DNA of 64,000 nucleotides from Chlorocebus sabaeus (taxonomy: Eukaryota > Chordata > Mammalia > Primates > Cercopithecidae), in NCBI RefSeq assembly GCF_047675955.1, contig NC_132917.1, positions 11,192,501 to 11,256,500 on the forward strand, in the 5' to 3' direction. The position numbers were made by a program, and so were the translations under genes. Below, in pieces: positions 50,991 through 61,724 of the stretch. The notes under the pieces are model-generated. The model ran no database searches. It was not told the DNA's origin and worked only from the letters and a program-made list of their open reading frames with translations. Position 1 is the first letter of the stretch. Each line of letters starts with the position of its first letter.

Positions 50991-52037
50991 TAGTAATGGT
51001 AGTAAACAATGACCCCCGACTCTATATATTCAATACCTGCTCATTCTCAATCACCAGACTTTTATTTCAGAGCTGATTCTAAGAGCAAATAAGAGACTGA
51101 AACACATTTTGTCAATTGCACTACATCTGCAGGCTGTATTTATTTGTTCAACCAATATGAAAGGCTTATTACAACCAAGATACTATGTATCACTCTCCTT
51201 TGTCTGCTAAATGAATACCAGTAGTAGATGTAGAAGAAAAACTATCACGACTCTAAATTCTGTTCTTTCTATAACTGTTTTAAATATGGTCCAGAGAACA
51301 CACACAAAAAACCACCTGCATGTATTAGGGAAAAAAAAGAAATACTACAAACACGAAACAGTTTAAAGTCAAATCAACATGTCAGAAACCAAAATGCTTA
51401 ATATCTGAAAAATTCTCAAGTCATTGTGACTTGCAATGACACACTTGATTCCTCTCAAAAAAATCTCATGCCCTTTAACTTAGTTTTTAATATTGTTGAA
51501 AAATATTGCCTTACTATTAATAACAGCCAATATGCTATTTTAAAGGATTTTACCTTGTGAACGCACCACCAGCATTTCATCTGCCCTACTCATAAAGTGC
51601 AATTCCAACACAGGCATAACTAGGTACATAAAAAGAAGTAAATGTGTTTAACCAGAAAAAAGTTAAGGAGAAGGGGGAAAAAATGACACATATAAATGAT
51701 AAAAAGCTGTTCAGCCCCCATGAGGTATCTTTACTTCACCTAAAATACTGAATAAAATTCACTTAAATTCTTTCCAAGACAAACTGTTTCACCACAATCC
51801 GGAAAATATCCAAATCACAATTTGCTTTTCCTACATGACCTCCAAATTAATTCTACTTCTAAACCCATCCTCCCTGAATATATAGATGTTTACTTACCTT
51901 CTTTCCCATGGATAGATAAGAACTAAGTGACAGGAACACATACAAAATGTTTATCTGAGAAGTATTTTAATTAATATCTCTTCAAGTAGAGATATTTCTA
52001 TAGGTTATCACTTCTGTTATTTAAAAAAAGAGGCTAG
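50991..52037. other. Unassigned intronic sequence
   Basis: No gene or named repeat recognised. Confidence 0.5.
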
Positions 52038-52184
52038 GGCCAGGCGCGGTGGCTCACGTCTGTAATCCCAGCACTTTGGGAGGCCAAGGCAGGTGGATCA
52101 CAAGGTCAGGAGATCGAGACCAAACTGGCTAACACAGCGCAATCCATCTCGACTAAAAATACAAAAAAATTAGCCGGGCGTGGC
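52038..52184 (+). mobile_element. Alu left arm only, 3' truncated
   Basis: Starts ggccaggcgcggtggctcac, passes the A-rich linker and stops abruptly at attagccgggcgtggc before ttttgagttt. Confidence 0.9.
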
Positions 52185-52865
52185 TTTTGAGTTTATTTTT
52201 ATTTAATGCACAGAATATGAGCTGTTTTAGGACATGGGTCTTTTATATTTTCCTATTCTGTAAATAGTTGTTGAACGAACTAACAATTTCTGTAAACAGA
52301 AACTCCCAATTAATATTTTGGAAAATCTAATACACCTAGACAAATCTCTATCTCCTGATATAATATTTGAACTCCTACTTCATACTTTCCATCAGAATTC
52401 CAAATGAAATATCAATAAAAATAAAGCCATGTGAGAACAAAAAGTCAGGTATATGATGATATAATCCTGGTAAAAGAGAATTTCCTAAACATGACCACTA
52501 AGCCAGAATCACTTTACAGTGAAAAGATTGATAATTGTAACTACATAAAACTCATACTATTCATTAAATATTAAAAAAGATGAAATACATGACTAGTGTA
52601 ATTTTTAATATATATATATAATTTAAGACATATACACCAAAATGTTAAACAGTGATTATCTCTAAGGAAGGAGATTGTAGATAAGTGTCATTAGCATTTA
52701 TACCCTTCTATGCTCCCTAAATTTTCTCCAATAACAGCATACTATTTTTATAATTTAAAAAATGACAAATCTTGCTTCACTTCAAAAAATAAAATCTATG
52801 TTTCCCTCTCAGCCATAGTTGGTTGTCATTTCCCTCAGGTACAGATAAAACTAAAAAGAAATGGC
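52185..52865. other. Unassigned intronic sequence
   Basis: AT-rich, with a short (TA)n at about 52610-52621. 52440-52800 may be old L1 text (gtgattatctctaaggaagg). No gene. Confidence 0.5.
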
Positions 52866-53159
52866 ATTTTTTCCAGAGACAGGGTCTCACTCTATCACCC
52901 AGACTGAAATGCAGCAGCACCATTACAGCTCACTCAGTCTCAAACTCCTGGACTCAAGCCACCCTCCTGCCTCAGCCTCCCGAGCAGCTAGGATCACAAG
53001 TTTGTGCCACCATGCCTGGCTAATTTTTTTTATTTCTGTAGAGGCAAGAAATCTCACTGTGTTGCCCAAGCTGGTCTCAAACTTCTAGCCTCAAGCAATC
53101 CTCCCAACTCAGCCTCCCAAAGCACTGGTATTATAGGCATGAACCACTGTGCCTAGCCA
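52866..53159 (-). mobile_element. AluJ-like, minus strand
   Basis: ttttccagagacagggtctc to gaaccactgtgcctagcc. Highly diverged, and lacks an obvious T run at its 3' end. Confidence 0.9.
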
Positions 53160-53565
53160 AGAAATGACTTTGAAATGAGCGTGGGTTAAATAACAGAACC
53201 AGGACTGACGACCTGCTGTAGCTACTAAGGTGGTAGAAAAGCAAATTTAAAAGTCCCAACAGTCAGTAAACTGACTTTTAACAAAGGTGCCAAAGCAACC
53301 CAATGAGAAAACTTAAATTTTTTTAAAATGGTGCTGGATAGTCTAGATAACTGGATAATTATGTGGGAAAGAAAAATTAACTTCAACCCCTAACTCACAC
53401 CACACATTAAATTTAGCTTAAAATGTATCCTAGACCTAAATGTAAAAGTCAACCATAAAGCTTTTGGAAGAAAGCAAAGGTGAATATCTTCATGACATGG
53501 GGATGGCAACAATTACTTGGGCAGAAAGGCAATAGCCATTACAAATTTTGATTAAAAAAAAAGAT

Positions 53566-53651
53566 ATGGCAGTGAGCTGAGATCTGGCCACTGCACTCCA
53601 GCTTGGGTGACAGAGTGAGACTCCATCTCAAAAAAAAAAAAAAAAAAAAGA
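53566..53651 (+). mobile_element. Alu 3' fragment
   Basis: ggcagtgagctgagatctgg to an A run of about 22. aagatatgg precedes it and agagatatgg follows it, suggesting a 5'-truncated insertion with its own target-site duplication. Confidence 0.88.
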
Positions 53652-53658
53652 GATATGG

Positions 53659-53943
53659 GGCCAGGTATAGTGGCTCGTGTCTGTAATCCCAGCACTTTGG
53701 GAGGCCAAGGCGGGCAGATGACTTGAGGTCAGGAGTTGGAGACCAGCCTGGCCAACATGGTAAAACCCCGTCTCCACTAAAAATACAATAATTAGCCGGG
53801 CGTGGTGGTGCATGCCTGTAATCCCAATTACTCAGGAGGCACAGGAGGGAGAATCGATTAAACACATGCGGCAGAGGTTACAGTGAGCCAAGACTGCGCC
53901 ACTGCACTCCAGCCTGGGCAACACAGCGAGACTCTACCTCAAA

Positions 53944-53969
<26 letters not shown>
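53659..53969 (+). mobile_element. AluS-like with (AG)n tail
   Basis: Starts ggggccaggtatagtggctc, full length. The A tail has been converted into about 12 AG units (53945-53969). Confidence 0.93.
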
Positions 53970-53974
<5 letters not shown>

Positions 53975-54339
53975 TACAACATAAGCTAGGAAAAAAACAC
54001 TCACAAAACATACATTTGACAAAGAGTGTTCTCTCTATATACAAAAGAACTTAATACCATTCAATAATAAATACAAATAAATAACGCGATGTTTTTAAAT
54101 GGGCGAAAATGGAGATATGTTGCTTTGAACAGATAATTCACAAAGGAAAACATATAAACGGCCAGTAAGTGCAAGAAAAAGTACATCATTAGTCATGAGG
54201 GAAATGCAAATCATGCAAATCAAAATCACATTTTAAAGAGCAGTGTCGGGGAAGATGTGGAGCAACTGGAACTCTCATATATTGTTGGTGGGAGTGTAAA
54301 ATGGTATAACTACTTCATAAAAAGATCTGGCAGTTTCTT

Positions 54340-54639
54340 TTTTTTTTTTTTAGACAGAGTCTCACTCTTGTTGCCCAGGCTGGAGTGCAATGACCTGATC
54401 TCAGCTCACTGCAACCTTCACCTCCTGGGTTCAGGTGATTCTCCTGCCTCAGGCTCCCAAGTAGCTGAGATCACAGGTTTGTCCCACCACAGCCGGCTAA
54501 TCTTTTTTTTATTATTTTTAATAGAAATAGGGTTTCACCATGTTGGTCAGGCTGGTCTCAAACTCCTGACCTCAAATGATCCACCCACCTCGGCCTCCCA
54601 AAGTGCTGAGATTACAGGTGTGAGCCACCGTGCCTAGCC
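54340..54639 (-). mobile_element. Alu, minus strand, 11-bp target-site duplication
   Basis: T run, then tagacagagtctcactcttg, ending gagccaccgtgcctagcc. ggcagtttctt is at 54329-54339 and 54640-54650. It sits inside the L1M. Confidence 0.95.
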
Positions 54640-54759
54640 GGCAGTTTCTTAAACAGTAAACACATATCTGCCCTGTGACTTAGCAATTCCACTACAAGGT
54701 ATTTAATTTACCCAAAAGAAATGAAAACATTCATAGCAACTGTATTAAGAGCCAAAGTA

Positions 54760-55060
54760 GGTTGGGTGCAGTGGCTCAGGCCTCTAATGCAACGCTTTCA
54801 GAGGATAAGGCTGGAGGATCACTTGAGGCCAGGAGTTTGAGACCAGCCTGGACAACACAGCAAGACCTCATTTCTGCAAAAAAAATAAAATAAAATAAAA
54901 ATTAGCCAATCACAGTGGCACACACCTGTAGTCCCTACTAGAGGGGCTAAGTTGGAAGAATTATTGAGACCAGGAGTTGAAGGTTACAGTGAGCTATGAC
55001 TGCACCACTGTATCCCAGCCTCAGCAAGAGAGCAAGATCTTGTCTCCATATTTTAAAAAA
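54760..55060 (+). mobile_element. AluJ-like
   Basis: Starts ggttgggtgcagtggctcag. It is diverged and has several small deletions in both arms. Confidence 0.9.
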
Positions 55061-55078
55061 ATCAAGTCAAAATACATA

Positions 55079-55365
55079 ATACACTCAGCACTCTGTATCC
55101 ATGAATCCAACCAACTGTGGATCAAAAACATTTGGAAAAAAATAAAAATTAAAAAATACAGACTAAAAAACAATACAGTATCGTATTGGCATTATAAGTA
55201 ATCGAGAGATGACAAAGTATATGGAGGATATGCATAGATTACATGCAAATACTAATGCCATTTTATAAAAAGGACTGTGCATCGTCGAATTTTGGTATGT
55301 AGGCAGACTGTGAGGCAAGTATCCTGGAACCAATCCCCAGAGAAGACCAAGGGACCACTGTACGT
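55079..55365. mobile_element. MER2-like (Tigger-group) MITE
   Basis: cactcagcactctgtatcca, then attataagtaatcgagagat, then attacatgcaaatactaatg, then atcctggaaccaatccccag and ccactgta. Same family as 26258-26612. Confidence 0.75.
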
Positions 55366-55610
55366 TCTGAAGACAAAAAACTGAAAACTAGTCCAGGTAT
55401 GCATCAACACGATATCCAAGCCAACTGTGGTTTATACATAAAACAGAAGACAATTCAGCAACAAGAAAAAGGAACAAATTGCTGACACACAAAATAACAC
55501 AGATAACTCTCAGAAACAATGCTGCGTTAAAGAAGCCAGACACAGAAAAGTATATACTATATGATTCCATTTTTATGAAGTTTAGAAGAAATCAAAGTAA
55601 TCTTTACTGT

Positions 55611-55634
55611 AAAAAAAAAAAAAAAAAAAAAAAA
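55611..55634. repeat. A24 homopolymer
   Basis: Uninterrupted A run between ttactgt and cagaag. It may be the tail of a 3'-terminal L1 piece. Confidence 0.9.
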
Positions 55635-55850
55635 CAGAAGAATGTCTCTAAGAGAAGAAAATGATGTGTGTAATTAGCTGAAAAGGTGTGAAGGAGATTT
55701 GAGTTGGTAATAATGGTCTGTATTTTTACAAGAATTTGCATTACATAGGTGTGTGCATTTGTCAAAACTCACCAGTGGTACATTTAAGATCTGTGCATTT
55801 CATTGCATGCAAATTTAATCTTTAAAAAATCTAAACAAATCAAATTTCAC

Positions 55851-58800
55851 TCTTCTGAAATACATACTGAAGTGTCTGAAGGCAAAGTATACTAATATCT
55901 CCAATTTACTTCAAGTGAATCAAAAATAAAAGATGTATTGATAGATGGATAAAGGAATGGACAGATAAAGAAAATACAGCAAATATAGCAAAATATTAAT
56001 TATGCGGTGAATATACGGATGTTCATTGTCGGTTCTTTCACCCTTACTATACTTTGAAATTTTCTATAATAACATGATGGAGAAAATTTTAAACTCTATC
56101 CATTACATTAAGTTGAACATAGTGTATCTTAAAATCCAGCAATTCCACTCCCAGATATATACCCTAATCTATAGGAATTCTTCACATGAGCTCCAGAAAT
56201 GCTCCTAGCAACACTTTCCATAATAGAAAAAAAAAAGAAAGAAAGAAAACTGTAAATATCCTTTAAGTAGATTGGAACTAAACTGATTATCGTAGCAGGG
56301 AATATGAATAAACCACAATGTTAGCGAATCTTAGAAACACCATTTCCAGTAAACAAAGCAAGTTATAAAAGAATACATAAAAACGCTGACATTTTATAAA
56401 GTTAAAACAAGTAAAACTACATAATACTGTTTAGAGATATACACAACTGTAGTAATCTATGAAATGAAGCAAAGGAACAATAAAATGTTCAGGGTAGCAG
56501 ATGAGAGAGGATGCAGGAAGATTGAATCCAGCAGCAGCAACAGCACACAGGTAACTTCTACAGGCTAGTGTTCCACTTATTAACTTGTGTGGTGATTTCA
56601 CAAATATGTTTTTATGCTTCATAAATTATATTTGCATACTATATTTTTAGAATTCAAAATGGGAAAGAGAGGGCTATCTGATCAAGACTCTGGAAATAAA
56701 AAACAAAAAAGTTAGATTTCAAGATAATTATCCACTATTTATTTACAACTACTGAAGTGTATGTAAGTCCTTATTTCCTTACTTAGTCTACATCGGCCTT
56801 ACCCTGGGACCACAATGTTTCCCAATTCAGAATTTCTTGGATTTTAGAATGGTACACAGTACATATACTGTGCATTCCCTAAAACGCTCTTGAAAATCTG
56901 GGCAGCACCCTGAAATCAAATACATTAATATTCTTCCAGCAAAAGGCATTATTATTTACATCAAGAGGAGTAACTAGACCACAAATATTCTAATGTCAGA
57001 TTAGGTCAGATGTTATCATCAAATACATTTTACCAAAAACTTGGTTTTTAGGGTTTTTTATATACCAAAATTGTGGATAAGGGATTGCAGACCTGCACTT
57101 GCTTCACATCAACAGTAAGTTCCATACATCACCTTTTGTTTAAAACCTCCCTAACTCATTTTCTTTAAAGATTTCCTATCAACATGAAAGTTTTAAAGTA
57201 AACTAGTCACATTTACACTGTAAATGCCAAGCTCTTCATAAAGAAAAAAATGTATAAAACGATCTTTAATTTTTATTCTATTTCATTTTTTATTGTATCT
57301 CTATAATGTTCTTACTTATTACATGATGGGAAAATTATACATACAATTTTATTTTAATTAGGCAAATAACCAGCAGCATGATGAGTCTAAGCACTGAGAT
57401 AAGAAATATTGTCAGATAGTTTACAAGGATAATGAAATCAATCAAATTATTTTATGTTCTATGCCACTGAAAATTGTAAACAAATTTTTAATCACCTTTG
57501 CCCATCCACACAAGTCTTAAGTAAGAGTTTACCCAAGCATGAGTCCTACAGGTTATTGTGACTGTTTACCTTTGAAAGAGCAAAATAAATCAAAACTCAA
57601 AAAGCACAGACCTTTAGAAAAACATCTCTTCAGCAAAGCCTGAAACACAATTCTTTTTACCATAATAGGTAAGCAGTATGAGAAGCTGGTCTTGACAACA
57701 AAGCACAGGTATTTACCCAAAGGTTTCAAACACTACGAAAGCGTATTACTGAAGACCTGCCTCCAAAAAAAAAAGAGGCAGTAGAGAAGCAAAACTCTAT
57801 TTCTAAGTAATACTAAGCAGCTCACAATCTGCAACCATAAAACAGATAAATTCTTCTCAGATTAATTTAAGGACCCACATAAAGCAATGAGCCTTTGCAG
57901 AGAAACAAGATGTCATCTTTACACTGATTTAGTTTTGGACTCTAGCTCTACCTATGCCTAATGATTGCCAGCACTTTTCTGATAGCAAATGCAAATGATA
58001 ATGCTACTCACTCAAAATTATGTAGCAAGAAATAGATGCAAATAAAACCATTTTCCTTTGAAAAGAAAATTTAAAGCAATTAACTAAAAACATGCTAAAT
58101 GTGCACAGGAGAAGTGAACTAAATTTAATGAGCACTGTGATGTACCAAGCACTAGGCTAAGCTCTTTACATGTTACCTCATATAACTTTGTTTCCTACAG
58201 AGGTTTACCTTCCAGGCCTAGCTTACTGAAAGCATCATACAATCATTTCTGGTGTACTTCATCTTCTTTTGTCATCTTAGGAGTATAAATTTTTAATGGT
58301 ACTTTCTGAGCTCCTGAATGTAGTGTTGCAGCTGTGTTTGCTTTAAATTATATTCCTTTAAATTTTCTGTTAAAGACAAAATATGTATTTCCTATGGCAA
58401 AGCCAAAAAATAAATGACATGTGCAGTAAAACAATGACCAATTGTGAAAAGCAACCTAAATGCTAAGGTTTCAGATCTTTAAAGTGATACCAGCCATTAT
58501 TTCATCAGTATTTCAAGAATATAATTTGTTATAACATTATTTTAGACATTAATTTACAGTTTTCGGTTTGGAGAGCTGAAAAGATTCCAGAGATGGATAG
58601 TGGTGATGGTTGCACAACAATGTGATGTATTTAATGCCTGCCACTAAGCTATACCCTTAAACATGGTTAAAAATGGTAAATTCTGTATACGCTACCACAA
58701 AAAAATCCGTTCTAATATTTCATAAAATACATGTAATTTAAAATTAATTTATGATTTTTTTTTTAATTTAGTTTATCAATTTGCAGCAGAAGCACCAGGA

Positions 58801-59559
58801 ATCTTGCTCCAAAGGAATAAGGGACACATTTTGGCTTGGAAAGGTTTACTGTACCTCAAGCATATTTAATCAAATAGAAACAGCAATAACAGAGTCTGCC
58901 AAGTCATCAGCATCTGATGTCAATTCTCAGATCAGTAATGTGTCACCTTAATAAAAGTGTGTTTTGGCTGTAATAAGCATTAAATGAATGAACTGTGTCC
59001 TGAGCATGTAAAATGTTTCACTTTTAAAAATAGCCGTCATTTTAATAACTTGGAAAGTAATAAAACAAAATGCATGAGCATATTACATGTATAAGCTACC
59101 TTACATTCAAGCTCAGAATAACTCTAATAATTATGATTAATATCATTAAAGATCTAAGATATCAAAGTGAATTGCAAAACGTTTGCATCTAGGATTTGGT
59201 ATGAACCTGATGAATACTTGAGATTTGCTGTACTATTTTTAACTAAACTTTCTGGCCTTAGGTCAAAGTTTTGCTAGCAAAATACCAAAGTGAAAATGCT
59301 CGGAGTGCAGCCCAGAGTCTCCGCTTTAGCCTAGGAAAAGCTATGCCATCCATGCAAGCAATCTTACTCCCAATTAAAGACTTTCAAAGACTGCTCCCAT
59401 GAAAACACAGGAACAACACATTAACCCGAAAATCAGTAAAACATCAGACACATGTGACACAACATAGCACATCACTCACTATTTTCTGTGCACTGTGCAG
59501 AAAGACACACATAGCTAAAGTCAACTCCTGCATTTTGACTAAACAGGACTGAGTCACTC
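55851..59559. other. Unassigned intron stretch (3.7 kb), Alu-free
   Basis: No gene. 55990-56350 resembles an old L1/HAL1 end (ccagcaattccactcccaga, cactttccataatagaaa). A MIR-like core lies at about 58105-58215 (gcactgtgatgtaccaagca, agctctttacatgttacc). The rest is AT-rich with nothing nameable. The lack of Alus is notable for this window. Confidence 0.5.
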
Positions 59560-60530
59560 TGCAAACGATGCCTGAAACCTCAAAGGATAACCAACTGCCT
59601 CTGACGAAAAGTCAGTCCGTCCGTCCCTGGAAAGGGAGGAGGCAGTTTTTCTCATCATACAGTAAGGTTTATCCCAGCAGGGAATAGAACTAAACATCTG
59701 CATTCCAACACAGAATGTCTAACGGATCTAAGGATCTCCCACCCTAATTCTAGTCTTCCAAAGTCAATCTAATATGCAGAGTATCGTTTTCACTTTTCTT
59801 CTCCCCAGGGTAAAAGTCCACACCCCCTTTTCCCATAAATGCATCCACACTGCACACTACTCAAATTGCGAAATACAATCATCTATCCTCACAAAAATAA
59901 GAAATAAGCCAGCATTCTACGGTGCATTTCTATTTTGTAAAACATGCTCCTTTCTTAATCAAGAGCCAATTAGCAGCCTTTACGGTGCTATTAATTTGGA
60001 TTTCAAAGGTCGTTTTAGGAAAGAGACGCAATGAAGAGGAGAGATTTATTCCACTCCACAATTCAGACTGAGTTTTTGGCTCTGGCGCAATAATCTCAGG
60101 GAATTAAATTTACAGCAATTAAAATGCACTAAATGGCAAGTATGGAATGCTCAAACGCAAGTGAAAACAGCAAAACGTTAGCTATGTGTTCCAAGATTTC
60201 AGACTAAAAGGAGAGAGTGAGGGCAGCTCTTTGTCATGTATCCCAGGGAGTACTCGCAACAGGGAGAGCATCAGGTTTCTTTCTCCCTTGCTCGCACCAA
60301 GTCCCCACGTAGCATGACACTTTCAAATCGGCTAACCTGCTGTATGAACGATGGCCAGTCCTCCACCCACCTCCCCAAACAGAGTGGGTAGGCGGAAGGA
60401 GAAGAGGGGTGTTCCTCCCAGTGCTGCAAGAAAGGAGCAGCAGGGGATGACACGGGCTCCAGCAGGAGGTAGAGGGAGGAATCAAAGGCGGGTCACTACT
60501 CTTGGAACTCGGGGGCAGAAGCGTTTGGTC
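59560..60530. other. Intron 1 next to exon 1, repeat-free
   Basis: Composition shifts gradually from AT-rich to the CpG island. I see no transposon. A (gtcc)3 run is at about 59617-59628 and an AP-1-type tgagtca at about 59551-59557. The open frame 59774-60034 has no recognisable similarity. Such first-intron sequence near a CpG promoter often carries enhancers, but nothing here proves one. Confidence 0.5.
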
Positions 60531-60670
60531 TCCGGGCCCGGCTGCCGGAAGCAGGGCGGGGTGGGGCAAGACCTCCCCTCCCCACGGGCGGACGGGCACG
60601 AAGGGCTGGGCGCAGAGGGGATCTGAGGTGTGAGCTGCAACGAGCAAGCTCCCAGGCCCCGGCCACCTAC

Positions 60671-60811
60671 CAGCAAGCTCTCCACGTTGATGGGGGAGCG
60701 AGGGTCTCGGATCAGCGCCTCCAGCTTCCTCTGGCGGCTCGCGCCGGCCCCGTCCCCCGGCACGGTTTCGGGGGCGCCGGGCATTTTCCCCGTCGGTGGG
60801 GGCCGGCTCAT
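60671..60811 (-). CDS. ROCK2: ROCK2 coding exon 1: start codon and residues 1-47
   Basis: The ATG at 60811-60809 opens MSRPPPTGKMPGAPETVPGD, continuing GAGASRQRKLEALIRDPRSP and INVESLL, which is the N-terminus of Rho kinase 2. After 47 codons the reading ends at CTG|GTAGGT (donor GT at 60670-60669), phase 0, and joins exon 2 starting GAT (Asp48). The start is supported by the known N-terminus, by an in-frame stop at 60934-60932, and by the absence of any upstream in-frame ATG; the in-frame GTG at 60922 is not a plausible start. The Kozak context is moderate (G at -3, A at +4). The segment is Pro/Gly/Ala-rich and probably disordered up to about residue 25, followed by the first helix of the dimerising N-terminal bundle. 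Codon 17 is GTG (Val, 60763-60761), where my memory of the human protein suggests Ala. Confidence 0.98.
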
Positions 60812-61126
60812 GCCGCCACCGCCGGACCCGCACTCAGGCTCCTCGCGCTCAGGTCCGGCAGCCTCGGGGCCTAGCACCGCCCCCGCACCACCAGCTTCGG
60901 CCGGGACTCCGCCTGGGCCCACCGCCCGCCTCTAGCTCCGGCTTCGGGTCTCCGCGACGGTCCCCCGCCCGGGGGCTGCTCCCAGGGGCCCGCCCGGCCC
61001 AGCCCGGCCCGGCCCTGTCGGGAGCGCCGGGGAACAGACTGCGTCCCCGCCCCTCAGTCAAATTCGCGCCGCGAGTCCGCTGGTCCTCCGCGAGCGCCCG
61101 CAGGAGTCCTCGGGCGGGAGCGGGGA

Positions 61127-61135
61127 ATTGGCGCC
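61127..61135 (-). promoter_or_regulatory. Inverted CCAAT box fused to an E2F-like site
   Basis: + strand attggcgcc: ATTGG is CCAAT on the minus (ROCK2) strand, and TTGGCGCC overlaps it as an E2F-type core. It lies about 320 bp upstream of the ATG. Functional status is inferred. Confidence 0.5.
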
Positions 61136-61203
61136 GCCACCGCCGCGGCCCGGACCGCCCCGCCCTCTGGGGCCCCGGGAGGCTGAAGCCCAGGCCTGGG
61201 CCA

Positions 61204-61230
61204 CTACGGCCGCCGCCGGCCCGCTGCCAT
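61204..61230 (-). CDS. Upstream ORF (8 codons) in the ROCK2 leader
   Basis: The ATG at 61230-61228 reads MAAGRRRP and stops at TAG 61206-61204, about 390 nt before the main start. Its context ACTATGG has A at -3 and G at +4, better than the main start. It is the only ATG on the minus strand between here and the ROCK2 ATG. Whether it is in the mRNA depends on the transcription start, which I cannot fix. If transcribed it could dampen ROCK2 translation. Confidence 0.5.
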   Translation of the reverse strand: MAAGRRRP

Positions 61231-61378
61231 AGTCGCCGCCGGCTGCCTTGCAATCCCTCAGCCTGCTCCCGGCGCAAACACTCCCGCGCGGCCGCACGTC
61301 TTCGGCCGCGCGCCGCCGCTACCCACAAGCCCCTCCGCGCGCAGCCGCCGGCGCGCGCCCCCGCCCGCCCCGCGCGCG

Positions 61379-61400
61379 CCCCGCCCCGCCCCGCCCCGTG
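61379..61400 (-). promoter_or_regulatory. Tandem GC boxes (SP/KLF)
   Basis: ccccgccccgccccgccccg on +, that is GGGGCGGGGC repeated in tandem on the ROCK2 strand. It also has G-quadruplex potential on the minus strand. Confidence 0.8.
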
Positions 61401-61713
61401 CGCCGCGCTTCCTCCCTTTCTTTCCTTTCCTGCGTCTGCCCCGCTCCGCTTTCTCCTCTGCGCCCCTTCCTCGCCCGCCCTCGCCTCCTCCCCCTGGCGG
61501 GGTTCTCTGAGGCGAATGGCCGGGCGCGCGGTCACGGTCGAGCGTCTGCTGGGGGAGGGGAGACGCACCCGGGCCGGGTCCTTCCCCGCTCCCCCTGCCC
61601 CTCCCGCCGAACCCTGCGGACGACCCAGTGGCCCAGAGGCTGAACCCCCGACGTCGGGCCCGACGCAGCCGTGCGCTGGGGGGAGTCCGGCCGCGCCCCC
61701 CGCCGTGGCCCCA

Positions 61714-61724
61714 GCTGAGTCAGC
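61714..61724. promoter_or_regulatory. MARE / antioxidant-response motif (MAF, NRF2, AP-1)
   Basis: gctgagtcagc is the 11-base core of a T-MARE palindrome. It contains TGAGTCA (AP-1) and, on the minus strand, TGACTCAGC, which fits the TGACnnnGC antioxidant-response consensus. It lies within the CpG island about 0.9 kb upstream of the ROCK2 ATG. Confidence 0.6.

Larger units (their letters stand above)
53225..55850 (+). mobile_element. Old L1M, sense, broken into pieces by four Alus and a MER2
   Basis: L1 text can be followed in order: atggtgctggatagtctaga (53328), cataaagcttttggaagaaa (53455), gaaatgcaaatcatgcaaat (54211), gtggagcaactggaactctc (54257), ttagcaattccactacaagg (54681), and, after the MER2, ccaactgtggtttatacata (55421) and actatatgattccattttta (55557). 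Inserted elements: 53566-53651, 53659-53969, 54340-54639, 54760-55060 and 55079-55365. Confidence 0.78.

Noticed and set aside
60234..60833. 199-codon frame overlapping exon 1 on the minus strand
   Set aside because: It is a different frame through exon 1 and the start of intron 1, with no similarity.
60812..60922. N-terminal extension of ROCK2 from an in-frame GTG at 60922
   Set aside because: No ATG is present, an in-frame TAG lies just upstream at 60934-60932, and the known protein starts at the ATG at 60811.
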